DNA of 64,000 nt from Pseudobutyrivibrio sp. OR37. GTDB taxonomy: Bacteria; Bacillota; Clostridia; Lachnospirales; Lachnospiraceae. A program made the position numbers and the translations under genes. Where the stretch lies: contig NZ_FOQF01000022.1 of assembly GCF_900113655.1 (NCBI RefSeq), forward strand, positions 1-64,000, in the 5' to 3' direction. The notes under the pieces were generated by a model, which ran no database searches, was not told the DNA's origin, and saw only the letters and a program-made list of their open reading frames with translations. This document shows, piece by piece, positions 48,817-62,323 of the stretch (its first letter is position 1; each line of letters starts with the position of its first letter).

Positions 48817-50253
48817 TTATTTCTGCATTTCGATTACGCGACGAACGTAATTGTATATTCTCTCTGTAGAAGCAATTCCAAGGCGCTCCTTTGGAGTATG
48901 AATATCGTAAAGCTCTGGACCGATTGACACTGCATCAAGTCCTGGAAGCTTAGATGCTAAAAGTCCGCACTCTACACCTGCGTGCATAGTCTCAACGATG
49001 GCATCCTCACCTGTCATCTCTTTATATAAAGCTACAAGCTCATCTCTGAATGTAGATTCACGCTTGAACTCCCATGCTGGGTACTCACCATGAGTAGATG
49101 TTTTGCAGCCGAAGCCTTCAGCTATCATTCTTACCTTGCGCATAAGTGCTGCCTTTGCGCTATCTACTGAGCTTCTAAGTGAGAATGAGAACTTAAGCTC
49201 GTCCTCAAGTAGGTTAAGAATTCCTAAGTTTAATGAAGTCTCAACTAAGCCCTCGATATCGTGGCTCATAGCCTGAACTCCGTTTGGTAAAGAAAGGATT
49301 AACTCTACCATCTTTCTTGTATCTGCTGCATTTACGCCTTCTACTTCTACATTGCCTTCAGACTTGATTTCGATTTTCATATCTGGGTCTGTAACTGCAT
49401 ATTCGTTCTTAATTGCGGCAGCCTCTGCCTCCATAGCCTTGATAGCATCAGCGTTTGTAACTACCTTTGCTGTTGTAGCACGTGGGATAGCATTATCCTT
49501 TGTTCCGCCAACATAATCAATAAGGCATACATCTGCCACGTCAATACCTGCTGCGAGGATTCTATTTACCATCTGTGTAGCATTTGCTCTACCCTTAATG
49601 ATTTCTGTACCTGAGTGTCCACCTGTGCAATCCTTAACTTCGATTGAAACGAGTTCACCCTTAACAGATTCCTTCTTGAATGGGTACTCAATATCCATTC
49701 TGCATCCGCCTGCGCATCCACTAAGGAAATGTCCTTCCTCCTCTGAATCAAGGTTAAGCATCTTGCGACCCTTAAGCATTGACACATCGATGCCTGCTGC
49801 ACCTTCCATACCAACTTCCTCAGAAACTGTGATGATTACCTCAAGACGTGGGTGCTTAAGTGTATCATCCTCTAAGATTGCAAGTGCCATTGCTACTGCG
49901 ATTCCATCATCACCGCCAAGTGTTGTGCCCTTAGCTGTAACGAATCCATCAACTACTTCAAGATCAAGACCTTCTGTAAGCATGTCCTTCTTGCAATCTG
50001 GCTCCTGCTCAGCAACCATATCCATGTGGCCCTGAAGGATTAATGGAGCTACATTCTCCATTCCCTCTGAAGCTTCCTTAATCATGATTACGTTGTAAAG
50101 GTCATCTGTGTAATATTCAAGATTGTGTGCCTTTGCAAATTCTACAAGATATGCACTAATCTTTTCCTCGTGATAACTTGGGTGAGGGATTTCGCAAATC
50201 TCCTCGAAATAATGAAATACTCTTTCTGGCTGTAAACCTGCTAAAACTGCCAT
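48817..50253 (-). CDS. pepD: aminoacyl-histidine dipeptidase (M20 peptidase)
   Basis: A 478-residue cytosolic metallopeptidase with LQGHMDMV (about 76-83), GGDDGIAVAMA (about 113), SEEVGMEGA (about 143) and a C-terminal HAGVECG zinc-ligand segment. These are the ligands and catalytic residues of PepD/M20C enzymes that cleave Xaa-His dipeptides. It is probably co-transcribed with the gene at 50285-51544 (31-base gap). Confidence 0.93.
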   Translation of the reverse strand: MAVLAGLQPERVFHYFEEICEIPHPSYHEEKISAYLVEFAKAHNLEYYTDDLYNVIMIKEASEGMENVAPLILQGHMDMVAEQEPDCKKDMLTEGLDLEVVDGFVTAKGTTLGGDDGIAVAMALAILEDDTLKHPRLEVIITVSEEVGMEGAAGIDVSMLKGRKMLNLDSEEEGHFLSGCAGGCRMDIEYPFKKESVKGELVSIEVKDCTGGHSGTEIIKGRANATQMVNRILAAGIDVADVCLIDYVGGTKDNAIPRATTAKVVTNADAIKAMEAEAAAIKNEYAVTDPDMKIEIKSEGNVEVEGVNAADTRKMVELILSLPNGVQAMSHDIEGLVETSLNLGILNLLEDELKFSFSLRSSVDSAKAALMRKVRMIAEGFGCKTSTHGEYPAWEFKRESTFRDELVALYKEMTGEDAIVETMHAGVECGLLASKLPGLDAVSIGPELYDIHTPKERLGIASTERIYNYVRRVIEMQK

Positions 50254-50284
50254 TTTAAAATTACTTCCTTTCTATTTCTAACAT

Positions 50285-51544
50285 CTATTCAGAATAGACG
50301 CCGTATTCGCAGCCTATATTATAGGCTTCCATATCATCCACAAGCTCCCATTTCCACTCGGCTTTTTTATTGGCCTTAGTGTCTTTGGTCTTGAGAATTT
50401 TCTTATATAGCTTTATCTCGCCTGTGCCGTTGCCGCCATTCCATAGATTATTGTGGCGCTTTTCACCGTTTGGTGCCTCGTAGTTTATAAGAAGCATGTC
50501 CTTTTTATCACAGGTGATTTTAGCTTCTAATTTGGCAAGCGGTGTCTCCTGGGTGATTTCCCATACTACCTGCTCACCCTCAGTGGTGCAGTTGAAATCT
50601 GTACTGGTGAGAGTCCAAAATCTTGAGAAGTTGAACTCGTAAGGCTGACCCTCATACCAAAAGGCTCCAAGGATTACATCATCAAAGCTGTGGCCAGTTC
50701 TAACCTTTGGTCGGCCTCCTCCGATATCAAACGCGCTGTTTTCCAGCCATTTTCCTGATACCTTACTCTTAAGATGTGAGCTTGCAAGCCACACCCATGG
50801 AGATGTGAAATCTTTGCCCCAGTTCTTATCTGCATAGCCATAGCAGCTATCTGGGCTGACTTCGTATTCAACACCGTCTAGTATAACGGAGCCACTGAAT
50901 AATGTCTTCATGCCTTCTGCATGCCAGAACATTTCAAATGCCTCTATTTCACGAGACGCCCAGCCTGCGCCGTAGCCCACGTTGAAAGCAATCTGCTTTT
51001 CCATATTTAAATCCCAGACCATCTTGCCTGCCTGACACATCCACTCTGGATGGTTCTTGGCATCTTCCTCTGTAACCTCTACCTTACCAAGGGTTCGGGT
51101 CTCAGAGCAGAAACAATCGTCTGCACTTATGAGAAATGGTACATCCTCCTTGACGTTGACCTTGTTCCAGCCAAAAAAGCGATGCATCTGTTTTGCGCCC
51201 TCGCCCCAGCAGCCTACTTTTACCATCATATAGGATGGCTTCACTCCTGATGCCTTGTTCTCTGGCAGCTGGCCAAACACTGGCTCATCGCCACCTAGCT
51301 CTGGGTTGATTGTGAAAAACTCGATAAAGAAAGCCTTTTCCTCGCCCGTCTTTTTGTTATGACCAGTAAAGCTGTGCCACCACCAATCATATCCTTCACT
51401 GGCAAGAGCTCCCTTCAGCATGAAATCATTTCTAGTGATATCCGAATGGTTGAAACTATGCTCGATAAGCTTATCCTTAACATCAAGCCCATCGATTTTT
51501 TCAAGAACTGTCTCCCCGATTTGACTAAGCTTCTCTTTCACCAT
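50285..51544 (-). CDS. tocopherol cyclase-like family protein
   Basis: A 419-residue protein from the ATG at 51544 (GGGGTGA 5 bases upstream); a GTG nine bases earlier is possible. The DWWWHSFTGH, GEEKAFFIEFFTINPE and YADKNWGKDFTSPWVWLASS segments match the tocopherol-cyclase-like (lipocalin-type) family found in many gut Firmicutes. Tocopherol synthesis is not expected in this organism, so the substrate is unknown. It lies in an operon with pepD. Confidence 0.8.
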   Translation of the reverse strand: MVKEKLSQIGETVLEKIDGLDVKDKLIEHSFNHSDITRNDFMLKGALASEGYDWWWHSFTGHNKKTGEEKAFFIEFFTINPELGGDEPVFGQLPENKASGVKPSYMMVKVGCWGEGAKQMHRFFGWNKVNVKEDVPFLISADDCFCSETRTLGKVEVTEEDAKNHPEWMCQAGKMVWDLNMEKQIAFNVGYGAGWASREIEAFEMFWHAEGMKTLFSGSVILDGVEYEVSPDSCYGYADKNWGKDFTSPWVWLASSHLKSKVSGKWLENSAFDIGGGRPKVRTGHSFDDVILGAFWYEGQPYEFNFSRFWTLTSTDFNCTTEGEQVVWEITQETPLAKLEAKITCDKKDMLLINYEAPNGEKRHNNLWNGGNGTGEIKLYKKILKTKDTKANKKAEWKWELVDDMEAYNIGCEYGVYSE

Positions 51545-51626
51545 AATTCTCACCCCATTTTCTCATAAAAATCTAATATAAATATACCATTATTTATGGG
51601 TAAATTCTATTCTGAAAGTAATATAA

Positions 51627-51654
51627 AAAAGCCGCTCAATAAAAGCAGCTTTTG
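51627..51654 (-). terminator. intrinsic terminator after greA
   Basis: On the minus strand AAAGCTGCT and AGCGGCTTTTTT form a hairpin (one G-U pair) with a T-tract just after the greA stop. Confidence 0.75.
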
Positions 51655-51660
51655 TAATCT

Positions 51661-52164
51661 TTAATATCTTTTTATCTGGTCATCCTCGTCTGTTGTTGAT
51701 TTATCTATCAACCTAATCTCTACTTCGTAGGAATAATTATCATTTACTTTTACCATTACTCTATCGCCCACATGTTTACCACGTATTGCAGCTCCTAGTG
51801 GTGATTCTATGGAAATTAGCCCTTTAAGTGAATTGCCGCGGATACTTGTAACAAGCTTGTATGTTTCCTCACAATCATCCTCTGGGATGTAGATTGTAAC
51901 TGTGTTATTAATTCCAACCTCATCATCAGCACTACTATCATCTACCACTTCTGCAAACTTAAGCATCTTCTCTAAGTAACGAATACGGCTATCGTTCATA
52001 TTCTTGGCACGCTTTGCTTCGTGATACTCGAAATTTTCGGATAAATCGCCCTGGGCTCTTGTCTCCTTTACCTCTTCAAGAAGCTTTGGTCGAAGCACAA
52101 GCTTACGCTCATCTATCTCTGCCTGAATCTTTTCTATATCACCTTTTGTAAGTCTTTCTCCCAT
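51661..52164 (-). CDS. greA: transcription elongation factor GreA
   Basis: A 167-residue protein. I start at MGERLTKGD, which has GGAGG 8 bases upstream; a longer frame lacks such a site. The N-terminal coiled coil carries the acidic tip (GDLSENFEYHEAK), and the C-terminal FKBP-like domain has SPLGAAIRGKHVGD. It rescues backtracked RNA polymerase by stimulating transcript cleavage. Confidence 0.95.
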   Translation of the reverse strand: MGERLTKGDIEKIQAEIDERKLVLRPKLLEEVKETRAQGDLSENFEYHEAKRAKNMNDSRIRYLEKMLKFAEVVDDSSADDEVGINNTVTIYIPEDDCEETYKLVTSIRGNSLKGLISIESPLGAAIRGKHVGDRVMVKVNDNYSYEVEIRLIDKSTTDEDDQIKRY

Positions 52165-52185
52165 TTGTGTTACCTCCATTTACAA

Positions 52186-52653
52186 CTATTCTACCACAAC
52201 TTGAGTTTTTCCCTTAGCCCAATCTGTTATTGGTCTTGCATCAGGTGCAAACAAATCCTTTGGAATATCCTGTGGATTGAAGAATCTATGTTCAAGCACC
52301 TCGGAATCCTCATCTGAGATAGTTCCCGTGTACTTATTTGTCTTAAAAATCACTGCAAGTGAATAGACAACATCCTGGTTTGGATATGTAATCATCCTAT
52401 CATCTCCTGAATACAGGCCAAACAGCTGAAGCTCCTTAACTTCTATACCAACCTCTTCCCTAAGCTCTCTTGCTGCAGCTTCCTTATAGGTCTCCCCAAG
52501 CTCTAATGCTCCACCTGGTACACACCACTGACCATTATCGCTTCGCTTTTGCAATAGCACCTGGCCCTTTTCATTTTCTACAAGCACACCACAGCCTACA
52601 GTCATTATGGTATCATGGCCTATCACTTTTCTTAAATCGCCTATATAATTCAT
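52186..52653 (-). CDS. NUDIX hydrolase
   Basis: A 155-residue protein with a complete Nudix box: GALELGETYKEAAARELREE followed by VGI (residues about 47-69). It hydrolyses a nucleoside diphosphate linked to another group; the substrate cannot be told from sequence. It lies 21 bases upstream of greA. Confidence 0.92.
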   Translation of the reverse strand: MNYIGDLRKVIGHDTIMTVGCGVLVENEKGQVLLQKRSDNGQWCVPGGALELGETYKEAAARELREEVGIEVKELQLFGLYSGDDRMITYPNQDVVYSLAVIFKTNKYTGTISDEDSEVLEHRFFNPQDIPKDLFAPDARPITDWAKGKTQVVVE

Positions 52654-52740
52654 TTTTATATCCTCTTTAACTTTAGTACTATTCTTGACAACCTATGATT
52701 AATTCTAATGGTTTTGCTTCTTTTTTTAAAGCACAAAAAA

Positions 52741-52763
52741 GGCGCCACAACATATGCGGCGCC
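52741..52763 (-). terminator. intrinsic terminator of the ATP synthase operon
   Basis: GGCGCC (52741-52746) and GGCGCC (52758-52763) form a GC-rich stem; on the minus strand TTTTTTGTGC follows. A second small palindrome (CCAGCA AT GCTGG) lies at about 52779-52795. Confidence 0.85.
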
Positions 52764-52801
52764 ATGATTTCACGTAACCCAGCAATGCTGGAGTCTTTTA
52801 T

Positions 52802-53029
52802 TTAGTTTGGCTTTTTAGCGGCATCACCATGCCGTTGCTGATATACTCTATTCAACATATCCTGCTGATACTTATCGTCATTGCTGAGGACCTTGAGTTT
52901 GTCTTTGACCTCTGTCTTTCGGGCACGTAAGGTCTCAAGCTCTTTCATGAGCTGTGCTTCCTCATCCTCAAACTTCTTCAGTTGAATTTTTAATTCTTCA
53001 ATGTCTCGTTTTGTATCAGCATCGAGCAT
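52802..53029 (-). CDS. small coiled-coil protein at end of ATP synthase operon
   Basis: A 75-residue protein starting MLDADTKRDIEE; GGAGG lies 8 bases upstream, so I prefer this ATG to one 8 codons upstream. It is a single long charged coiled coil with a polar tail. It belongs to no family I know. Position 46 bases after atpC and before the operon terminator shows it is co-transcribed with the ATP synthase genes. A link to the ATP synthase is not shown. Confidence 0.75.
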   Translation of the reverse strand: MLDADTKRDIEELKIQLKKFEDEEAQLMKELETLRARKTEVKDKLKVLSNDDKYQQDMLNRVYQQRHGDAAKKPN

Positions 53030-53075
53030 AGTGTTACCTCCCCCGCCTTTCATTATGGGAACTAATAAGCTCTCC

Positions 53076-53483
53076 TTAATGATTTTGATGTATTTCTTGT
53101 CTAACTAGCGCTTTCTTTAGCGCAACCTCCGCTCTTAGCACATCAAGACCAACTTCCTTCTGTGCTAAACGATTTTTAGCTCTTTCTTCAGCCTTTTTTG
53201 CACGCTCTACATCTATCTCGTCTGGCCACTCAGCAATCTCGGCAAGCAAAGTTACCTTATCTGGGAGGATCTCAGCGAGGCCCGCATGTATAGCTGCTTT
53301 TTTCACACCATCAGCCTCTGTAATAGTACAGATACCTGGCGCGATTACTGTGGTGAGTGGTATATGTTTTGGCAGAACGCCAATCTCACCACAGGCAGTA
53401 TTAAATTCAACCATTGTAGCTTCTCCCTCGTAAAAGCTACGCTCTGGCGTGATGATTGATACCTTAAAGGTGTTATCTGCCAT
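53076..53483 (-). CDS. atpC: ATP synthase epsilon subunit
   Basis: A 135-residue F1 subunit: the N-terminal beta sandwich with ITPERSFYEGEA and GEIGVLPKHIPL, and a C-terminal helical part with RAKKAEERAKNRL. It connects the rotor to the c ring and can inhibit ATP hydrolysis. It follows atpD after 12 bases. Confidence 0.96.
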   Translation of the reverse strand: MADNTFKVSIITPERSFYEGEATMVEFNTACGEIGVLPKHIPLTTVIAPGICTITEADGVKKAAIHAGLAEILPDKVTLLAEIAEWPDEIDVERAKKAEERAKNRLAQKEVGLDVLRAEVALKKALVRQEIHQNH

Positions 53484-53495
53484 CTATGCCACCTC

Positions 53496-55779
<2,284 letters not shown>

Positions 55780-55794
55780 AACAGATCACCCTCC

Positions 55795-57850
<2,056 letters not shown>

Positions 57851-57863
<13 letters not shown>

Positions 57864-58366
57864 GTGTTTTCACCCATTTCCTTAAGAGTTTGCTCTACTA
57901 AGGTGTTCTGAATAGTTGTATCGATGTTAGCAGCAACAACCTTGCTAGCCATAACAGCTGCAACTGATATCATTTCCTGCTTAACCTCATCAGCAACCTT
58001 CTTCTTCTCAAGCTCAGCCTCCTCGTTTGCACGAGCGATAATAGCTGCTGCCTCTTCCTTAGCGTCGCTAATAATTTTGGTTTCATTCTTCAAGGCCTTT
58101 TGTCTTGCTTCAGCCAGGATAGCATCTCTTTCTTTGTTGATATCCTTAAGCTTTGCCTCGTACTCGAGCCTTAGCTTTTCTGCCTCTTCCTTATCTTTCT
58201 TAGCATCTGCGATGTCCCTTGCAATGCCATCCTTTCTATCCTGCAAAAGCTTTCTTGCTGGATTGAAAAGCTTGTTTGACATTATAAGGAATAGGAAGAA
58301 TACTGCTATGGCTAAAAGTACTACGTCGTTCACCAACTGAACGTCTAAGTCAAATAGTCTTTCCAA
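57851..58366 (-). CDS. atpF: ATP synthase b subunit
   Basis: A 171-residue subunit: N-terminal membrane helix (about 12-33, VVLLAIAVFFLFLIM), then a long charged helix (KDKEEAEKLRLEYEAKLKD) that forms the peripheral stalk. It links the a subunit to the F1 head through delta. Confidence 0.95.
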
Positions 58367-58409
58367 CTTTTAGCCCCTCCTTTTTTATAATCTATCTTCC
58401 TGGTTCCGC

Positions 58410-58718
<309 letters not shown>

Positions 58719-59447
58719 TTAGCTATCCCCATAACTTTGTGTAATGTATGTCATTGTCAACATACAGAATACATAGGTCTGGATTGCACCTGAAAAAATA
58801 TCAAAGTACACATGAAGTGCTGCAGGCCATATAATGGCAAACTTTCCTAGCAATCCATACACAAGACCCATAATGATAGTTCCTGAAAGAACGTTTGCAA
58901 ACAAACGTAGTGACATAGAAATTGGTACCGCAATGTCGGAAATGACATTGATAGGCATCCAAATTGGCAACCATGGTGGCAATGGAGAACACTTGTCAAT
59001 CCAAATGTCCTTTGCACTCTGATGCCTAATCTTTACTACATGGATGCAAACAAAGGTAATTAATGCCAGTGCCAGTGTTGTACCGTAATCGGCTGTTGGC
59101 GGTCTTAGTCCAACCAAACCAGATAAGTTAGATACCAAGATGAAACAGAATATCGTACAAATCCAATTTGCAAACACTGGTGCGTGCTTACCCATACTGC
59201 CTTCCACCATTCCATCTAAAAGTGAAACGATCAACTCCAAGATGCTTTGGAAGGTATCAGGAACTTCAGTGGCATGCTTTAGCTTATGGTTGGCTATTAA
59301 AGAGAAAATAACCAGCGAAAGCCAAACGATAAGGATACAGACATGAGATGTGGTAATCCAAACCTCCTGTCCAAATACTTCGTACTTGTACAGACCCTTG
59401 ATCATGTCCACAGTATCGCTCGAGGCCAGTAAAATTCCTTCTGTCAC
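58719..59447 (-). CDS. atpB: ATP synthase a subunit
   Basis: A 242-residue membrane protein with five or six helices. ISMSLRLFANVLSGTIIMGL carries the essential Arg that faces the c ring. It forms the two ion half-channels. Its start overlaps atpI's stop by 4 bases. Confidence 0.95.
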   Translation of the reverse strand: MTEGILLASSDTVDMIKGLYKYEVFGQEVWITTSHVCILIVWLSLVIFSLIANHKLKHATEVPDTFQSILELIVSLLDGMVEGSMGKHAPVFANWICTIFCFILVSNLSGLVGLRPPTADYGTTLALALITFVCIHVVKIRHQSAKDIWIDKCSPLPPWLPIWMPINVISDIAVPISMSLRLFANVLSGTIIMGLVYGLLGKFAIIWPAALHVYFDIFSGAIQTYVFCMLTMTYITQSYGDS

Positions 59448-59890
59448 ACTTTCACCTCCTTCGTATTTAATTCATTGTTAATCCCCTCGGTTTTATTTAA
59501 ATTGTTATTACCGAGAAATTTGTATAGCAAAGGTTGCGCATAAGCACTAACCTTGAGCCCTAAAATACCGATGAGTGCTGTAAACATGTTTCCAAGCTTA
59601 AGCACCATCATAAGAATCATCACTGCGCACACGATTAAATATCTCATCACCGATTTGAAGGATAGATATTTTTCATGACCTTGGCCAATTCTTACTGATT
59701 CTTCAATAATCATGGCGATATGTATAGCCATAAATATTGCGCATCCGATTCCAAAGATTAATCCTGTGGTGTATCTGATTTTGTCCTTAACAAACCAAAC
59801 CCCTACGATTTCGACTAATCCGCCGTATATAAGTATCCCTAAAACCAAGCCGGGTAAAGCTTGATTTAGTCTTTTCATCCAATTAATCAT
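59444..59890 (-). CDS. atpI: ATP synthase subunit I (AtpI-like)
   Basis: A 148-residue protein with four membrane helices and a polar C-terminal tail (NNNLNKTEGINNELNTKEVK). Position between atpZ and atpB, size and topology fit the AtpI family, which assists c-ring assembly and ion uptake in some species. Sequence conservation in this family is low. It overlaps atpZ by 8 bases. Confidence 0.8.
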   Translation of the reverse strand: MINWMKRLNQALPGLVLGILIYGGLVEIVGVWFVKDKIRYTTGLIFGIGCAIFMAIHIAMIIEESVRIGQGHEKYLSFKSVMRYLIVCAVMILMMVLKLGNMFTALIGILGLKVSAYAQPLLYKFLGNNNLNKTEGINNELNTKEVKV

Positions 59891-60131
59891 GCTTTTCCTT
59901 TGACTCGAATCGTTTTAAATATCCTCTTAGGTAACGGTATGCCCCATTACATGCTGCAACCACTCCTACAAGAATTCCTCCTATAGCATAGCCTTTGGAG
60001 CCAAAATTCTTAGTGAGTACAACACCAATTACCGTACATAAAAGAATCGGTACTATTATGTTTATCCCAAGCTGTAGCACCATCACTAAAGAATTTGCTA
60101 CATCACCTTTCGCCTTTTTCTTGTCCCTCAC
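59883..60131 (-). CDS. atpZ: AtpZ/AtpQ-like F0F1 ATP synthase accessory protein
   Basis: An 82-residue protein with a GTG start, two membrane helices (about 15-40 and 47-68) and basic ends. The pattern LVMVLQLGINIIVPILLCTV and GGILVGVVAACNGAYRYL match the AtpZ family found at the head of ATP synthase operons. First gene of the operon. Confidence 0.8.
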   Translation of the reverse strand: MRDKKKAKGDVANSLVMVLQLGINIIVPILLCTVIGVVLTKNFGSKGYAIGGILVGVVAACNGAYRYLRGYLKRFESKEKHD

Positions 60132-60154
60132 TGCTTGCTCCTATCTGGCTAGTT

Positions 60155-60183
60155 ATAGTATCTAATCTACGCTACACGGTAAA
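60155..60183 (-). promoter_or_regulatory. possible promoter of the ATP synthase operon
   Basis: On the minus strand TTTACC (60178-60183) and TACTAT (60155-60160) are 17 bases apart, overlapping the end of the deaminase gene. Neither box is perfect. The operon might also be read from upstream, as no terminator is seen here. Confidence 0.35.
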
Positions 60184-60657
60184 TTTGATTTCTCTACCTG
60201 TGTGCTCATACTGATAAAACTCAACACCTGCTGCCTTTAGCATCCTTTTTGACGCTATTACAGAAGGAGTGTTTTCGTATTTATCGCTGTCGTATATAAT
60301 TGTTTTTATGCCTGACTGAATGATAGCCTTGGCACATTCATTACATGGAAAAAGTGATACATACAGCTTTGAACCTTCTAACGAACCACCTCTGTAGTTC
60401 AAGATTGCGTTCAACTCGCTGTGTGTAGTATAGAAATATTTATTCTCCAGAGGGTCTCCTACTCTTGCCCAAGGAAACTCATCATCTGAACAACCATTTG
60501 GAAAACCATTGTAGCCCATGGATAATATTTTATTATCCTGGCTTACAATACAAGCTCCAACCTGTGTGTTAGGGTCTTTAGATCTCATACCCGATAATAC
60601 TGCTACGCCCATAAAGTATTCATCCCAGCTAATGTAATCAAGTCTCTTGTCACTCAT
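60172..60657 (-). CDS. deoxycytidylate deaminase family protein
   Basis: A 161-residue protein from MSDKRLDY, with GGAGG 7 bases upstream. The zinc site is HSE (in TTHSELNAI, about residue 82) with PCNEC (about 107-111). DPNTQVGACIV and GYNGFPNGCSD are typical of dCMP deaminases. It converts dCMP to dUMP for dTTP synthesis. Confidence 0.93.
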   Translation of the reverse strand: MSDKRLDYISWDEYFMGVAVLSGMRSKDPNTQVGACIVSQDNKILSMGYNGFPNGCSDDEFPWARVGDPLENKYFYTTHSELNAILNYRGGSLEGSKLYVSLFPCNECAKAIIQSGIKTIIYDSDKYENTPSVIASKRMLKAAGVEFYQYEHTGREIKFTV

Positions 60658-60684
60658 GGTCTTGTCCTCCAATACGTATATAAT

Positions 60685-61137
60685 TTATGCAGAAATAACC
60701 CTCATTAACTTCTCTATTGATGCCTTTAAGACCTCGTAGCACAGCCCATATGTCTGTACTGAACCACCATAAGGATCCATCACCTCAAGCTCGTCCCCAA
60801 CAAGCTCATTTAAAAGGCGAGTGTTTTCCTCAGTGGCATTCGCGTATTCATTTAATATTTTTTGCCTTTGGCTTTCCTCCATCGTGATTACAAGAGTGTT
60901 ATCGGAAAAATCCGAATCCATCAACTGCTTGGAAGAATAATCCTTAAGCGTGGTTCCATTACTGATAAGTATTGCTTCCGCCTTTTGATTAAGCGGCTCT
61001 GGAAACTGAACTATCAAACCTCTGGCCTCACAAATGATAGGCCTTGAGTGCTCAATGCTGTGAAATATAGCCGCAGCCATGGGCGCCCTAGAGGTTCCGC
61101 TTCCAGAAGCAAAAATAACTCTATTAATTTCTTTCAT
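60685..61137 (-). CDS. low-molecular-weight phosphatase-fold protein with Cys-to-Ser nucleophile
   Basis: A 150-residue protein starting MKEINRVIF, with AGGAG upstream. It has the LMW tyrosine phosphatase layout: a P-loop at residues 11-17 and the C-terminal DPYGGSVQTYGLCYEVL with the general-acid Asp. The P-loop reads SGSGTSR instead of CxxxxxR, so Ser11 replaces the catalytic Cys, while Arg17 is kept. It should bind phosphate but not form the Cys intermediate. It lies between the deaminase and the Sua5 gene, overlapping neither from this start. Confidence 0.8.
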   Translation of the reverse strand: MKEINRVIFASGSGTSRAPMAAAIFHSIEHSRPIICEARGLIVQFPEPLNQKAEAILISNGTTLKDYSSKQLMDSDFSDNTLVITMEESQRQKILNEYANATEENTRLLNELVGDELEVMDPYGGSVQTYGLCYEVLKASIEKLMRVISA

Positions 61138-61156
61138 ACCATTATCTCCTGACTGC

Positions 61157-62227
61157 CTACTCAACCTCTATGGTCTTTTGCCCTGCAGCCTTTAGCAATC
61201 TATTCATAATTGCCTGTCCCATCTTTGGTGTGGCAAAGCTTTCTGAATAGATAACATCAACACCTATTTCATCAAACTGACGAAGAATATCGTATAGATT
61301 ATGAGCTATACTTCCTTCATCCGCTCTATCACCGATAACCAGCACGTGACCATCTTTATATCTGTCCGCTGATTCAGAGGTTGCTATTATACCAACTCTC
61401 TGACCATTATCAAGTGCTGCCTTTGTCATTTCGTTGATTTTAGCTACAACTACATCCTCTTCCCCCGAGATTATAGTTAAATCGCCCTTAGGTGCATAGT
61501 GCTTATATCTCATACCTGGTGCCTTTGGTCTGGCACCTGATGTGGTTCCCTTGTCATTGTAAACAATGCCTGGGTCCATTCTAACCTCGCCAACAACTTC
61601 TCTTAGCATATCCATATTGATATATCCTGGGCGAAGGATAGTTACCACATCCTCTGTCAAATCTACGATTGTAGATTCAAGACCTATATCTACCGAACCG
61701 CCATCTAATATGGCCTCTATTTTGCCAGATAAATCCTCGTATACATGACTTGCCTTTGTAGGGCTTGGGCGGCCTGATGTATTAGCACTAGGTGCTGCAA
61801 TCATACATCCGCTTTCTTCTATAAGAGCAAGTGCCACTGGATTGTTTGGCATTCTTACTGCTACTGTATCAAGACCACCTGTTGTTTCATAAGGAACCAC
61901 TTCGTTTTTATTTACAACCATTGTAAGTGGGCCTGGCCAAAAAGCATCCGCCAGCTTTTTAGCGTTTTCAGGTAAATCCTTTGATATAGCCTCCAGCTGC
62001 GAGAACTTCGCGATATGAACGATAAGTGGGTTGTCCGATGGGCGCCCCTTCGCTGCATATATCTTTCGCGATGCCTCTTTATCTGTAGCATCCCCGCCTA
62101 ATCCGTAAACTGTTTCTGTAGGGAAAGCTACAAGTCCTCCATTTCTTAATATGGCTGAAGCCTCTTTAATATAATCCATATTTAAAGGCTCAGTCGAAAC
62201 ATCCATAATCCTAGTAATCATACTCAA
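61157..62227 (-). CDS. L-threonylcarbamoyladenylate synthase (Sua5/TsaC type)
   Basis: A 356-residue two-domain protein. The YrdC domain (about 18-200) contains GLVAFPTETVYGLGGDA, KGRPSDNPLIVH and SANTSGRPSPT. The C-terminal Sua5 domain (about 230-350) follows the linker with SGARPKAPGMRYKHYAP. It makes the precursor for t6A at position 37 of ANN-reading tRNAs. Confidence 0.95.
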   Translation of the reverse strand: MSMITRIMDVSTEPLNMDYIKEASAILRNGGLVAFPTETVYGLGGDATDKEASRKIYAAKGRPSDNPLIVHIAKFSQLEAISKDLPENAKKLADAFWPGPLTMVVNKNEVVPYETTGGLDTVAVRMPNNPVALALIEESGCMIAAPSANTSGRPSPTKASHVYEDLSGKIEAILDGGSVDIGLESTIVDLTEDVVTILRPGYINMDMLREVVGEVRMDPGIVYNDKGTTSGARPKAPGMRYKHYAPKGDLTIISGEEDVVVAKINEMTKAALDNGQRVGIIATSESADRYKDGHVLVIGDRADEGSIAHNLYDILRQFDEIGVDVIYSESFATPKMGQAIMNRLLKAAGQKTIEVE

Positions 62228-62323
62228 AATTATAACACTTTTACTTTATAACACAAACCCTTTAAAACGTCACAAAACTTTAAAAACCGTGTTTTTTCTG
62301 TGTTTTGAAGGCAATTACAAATT

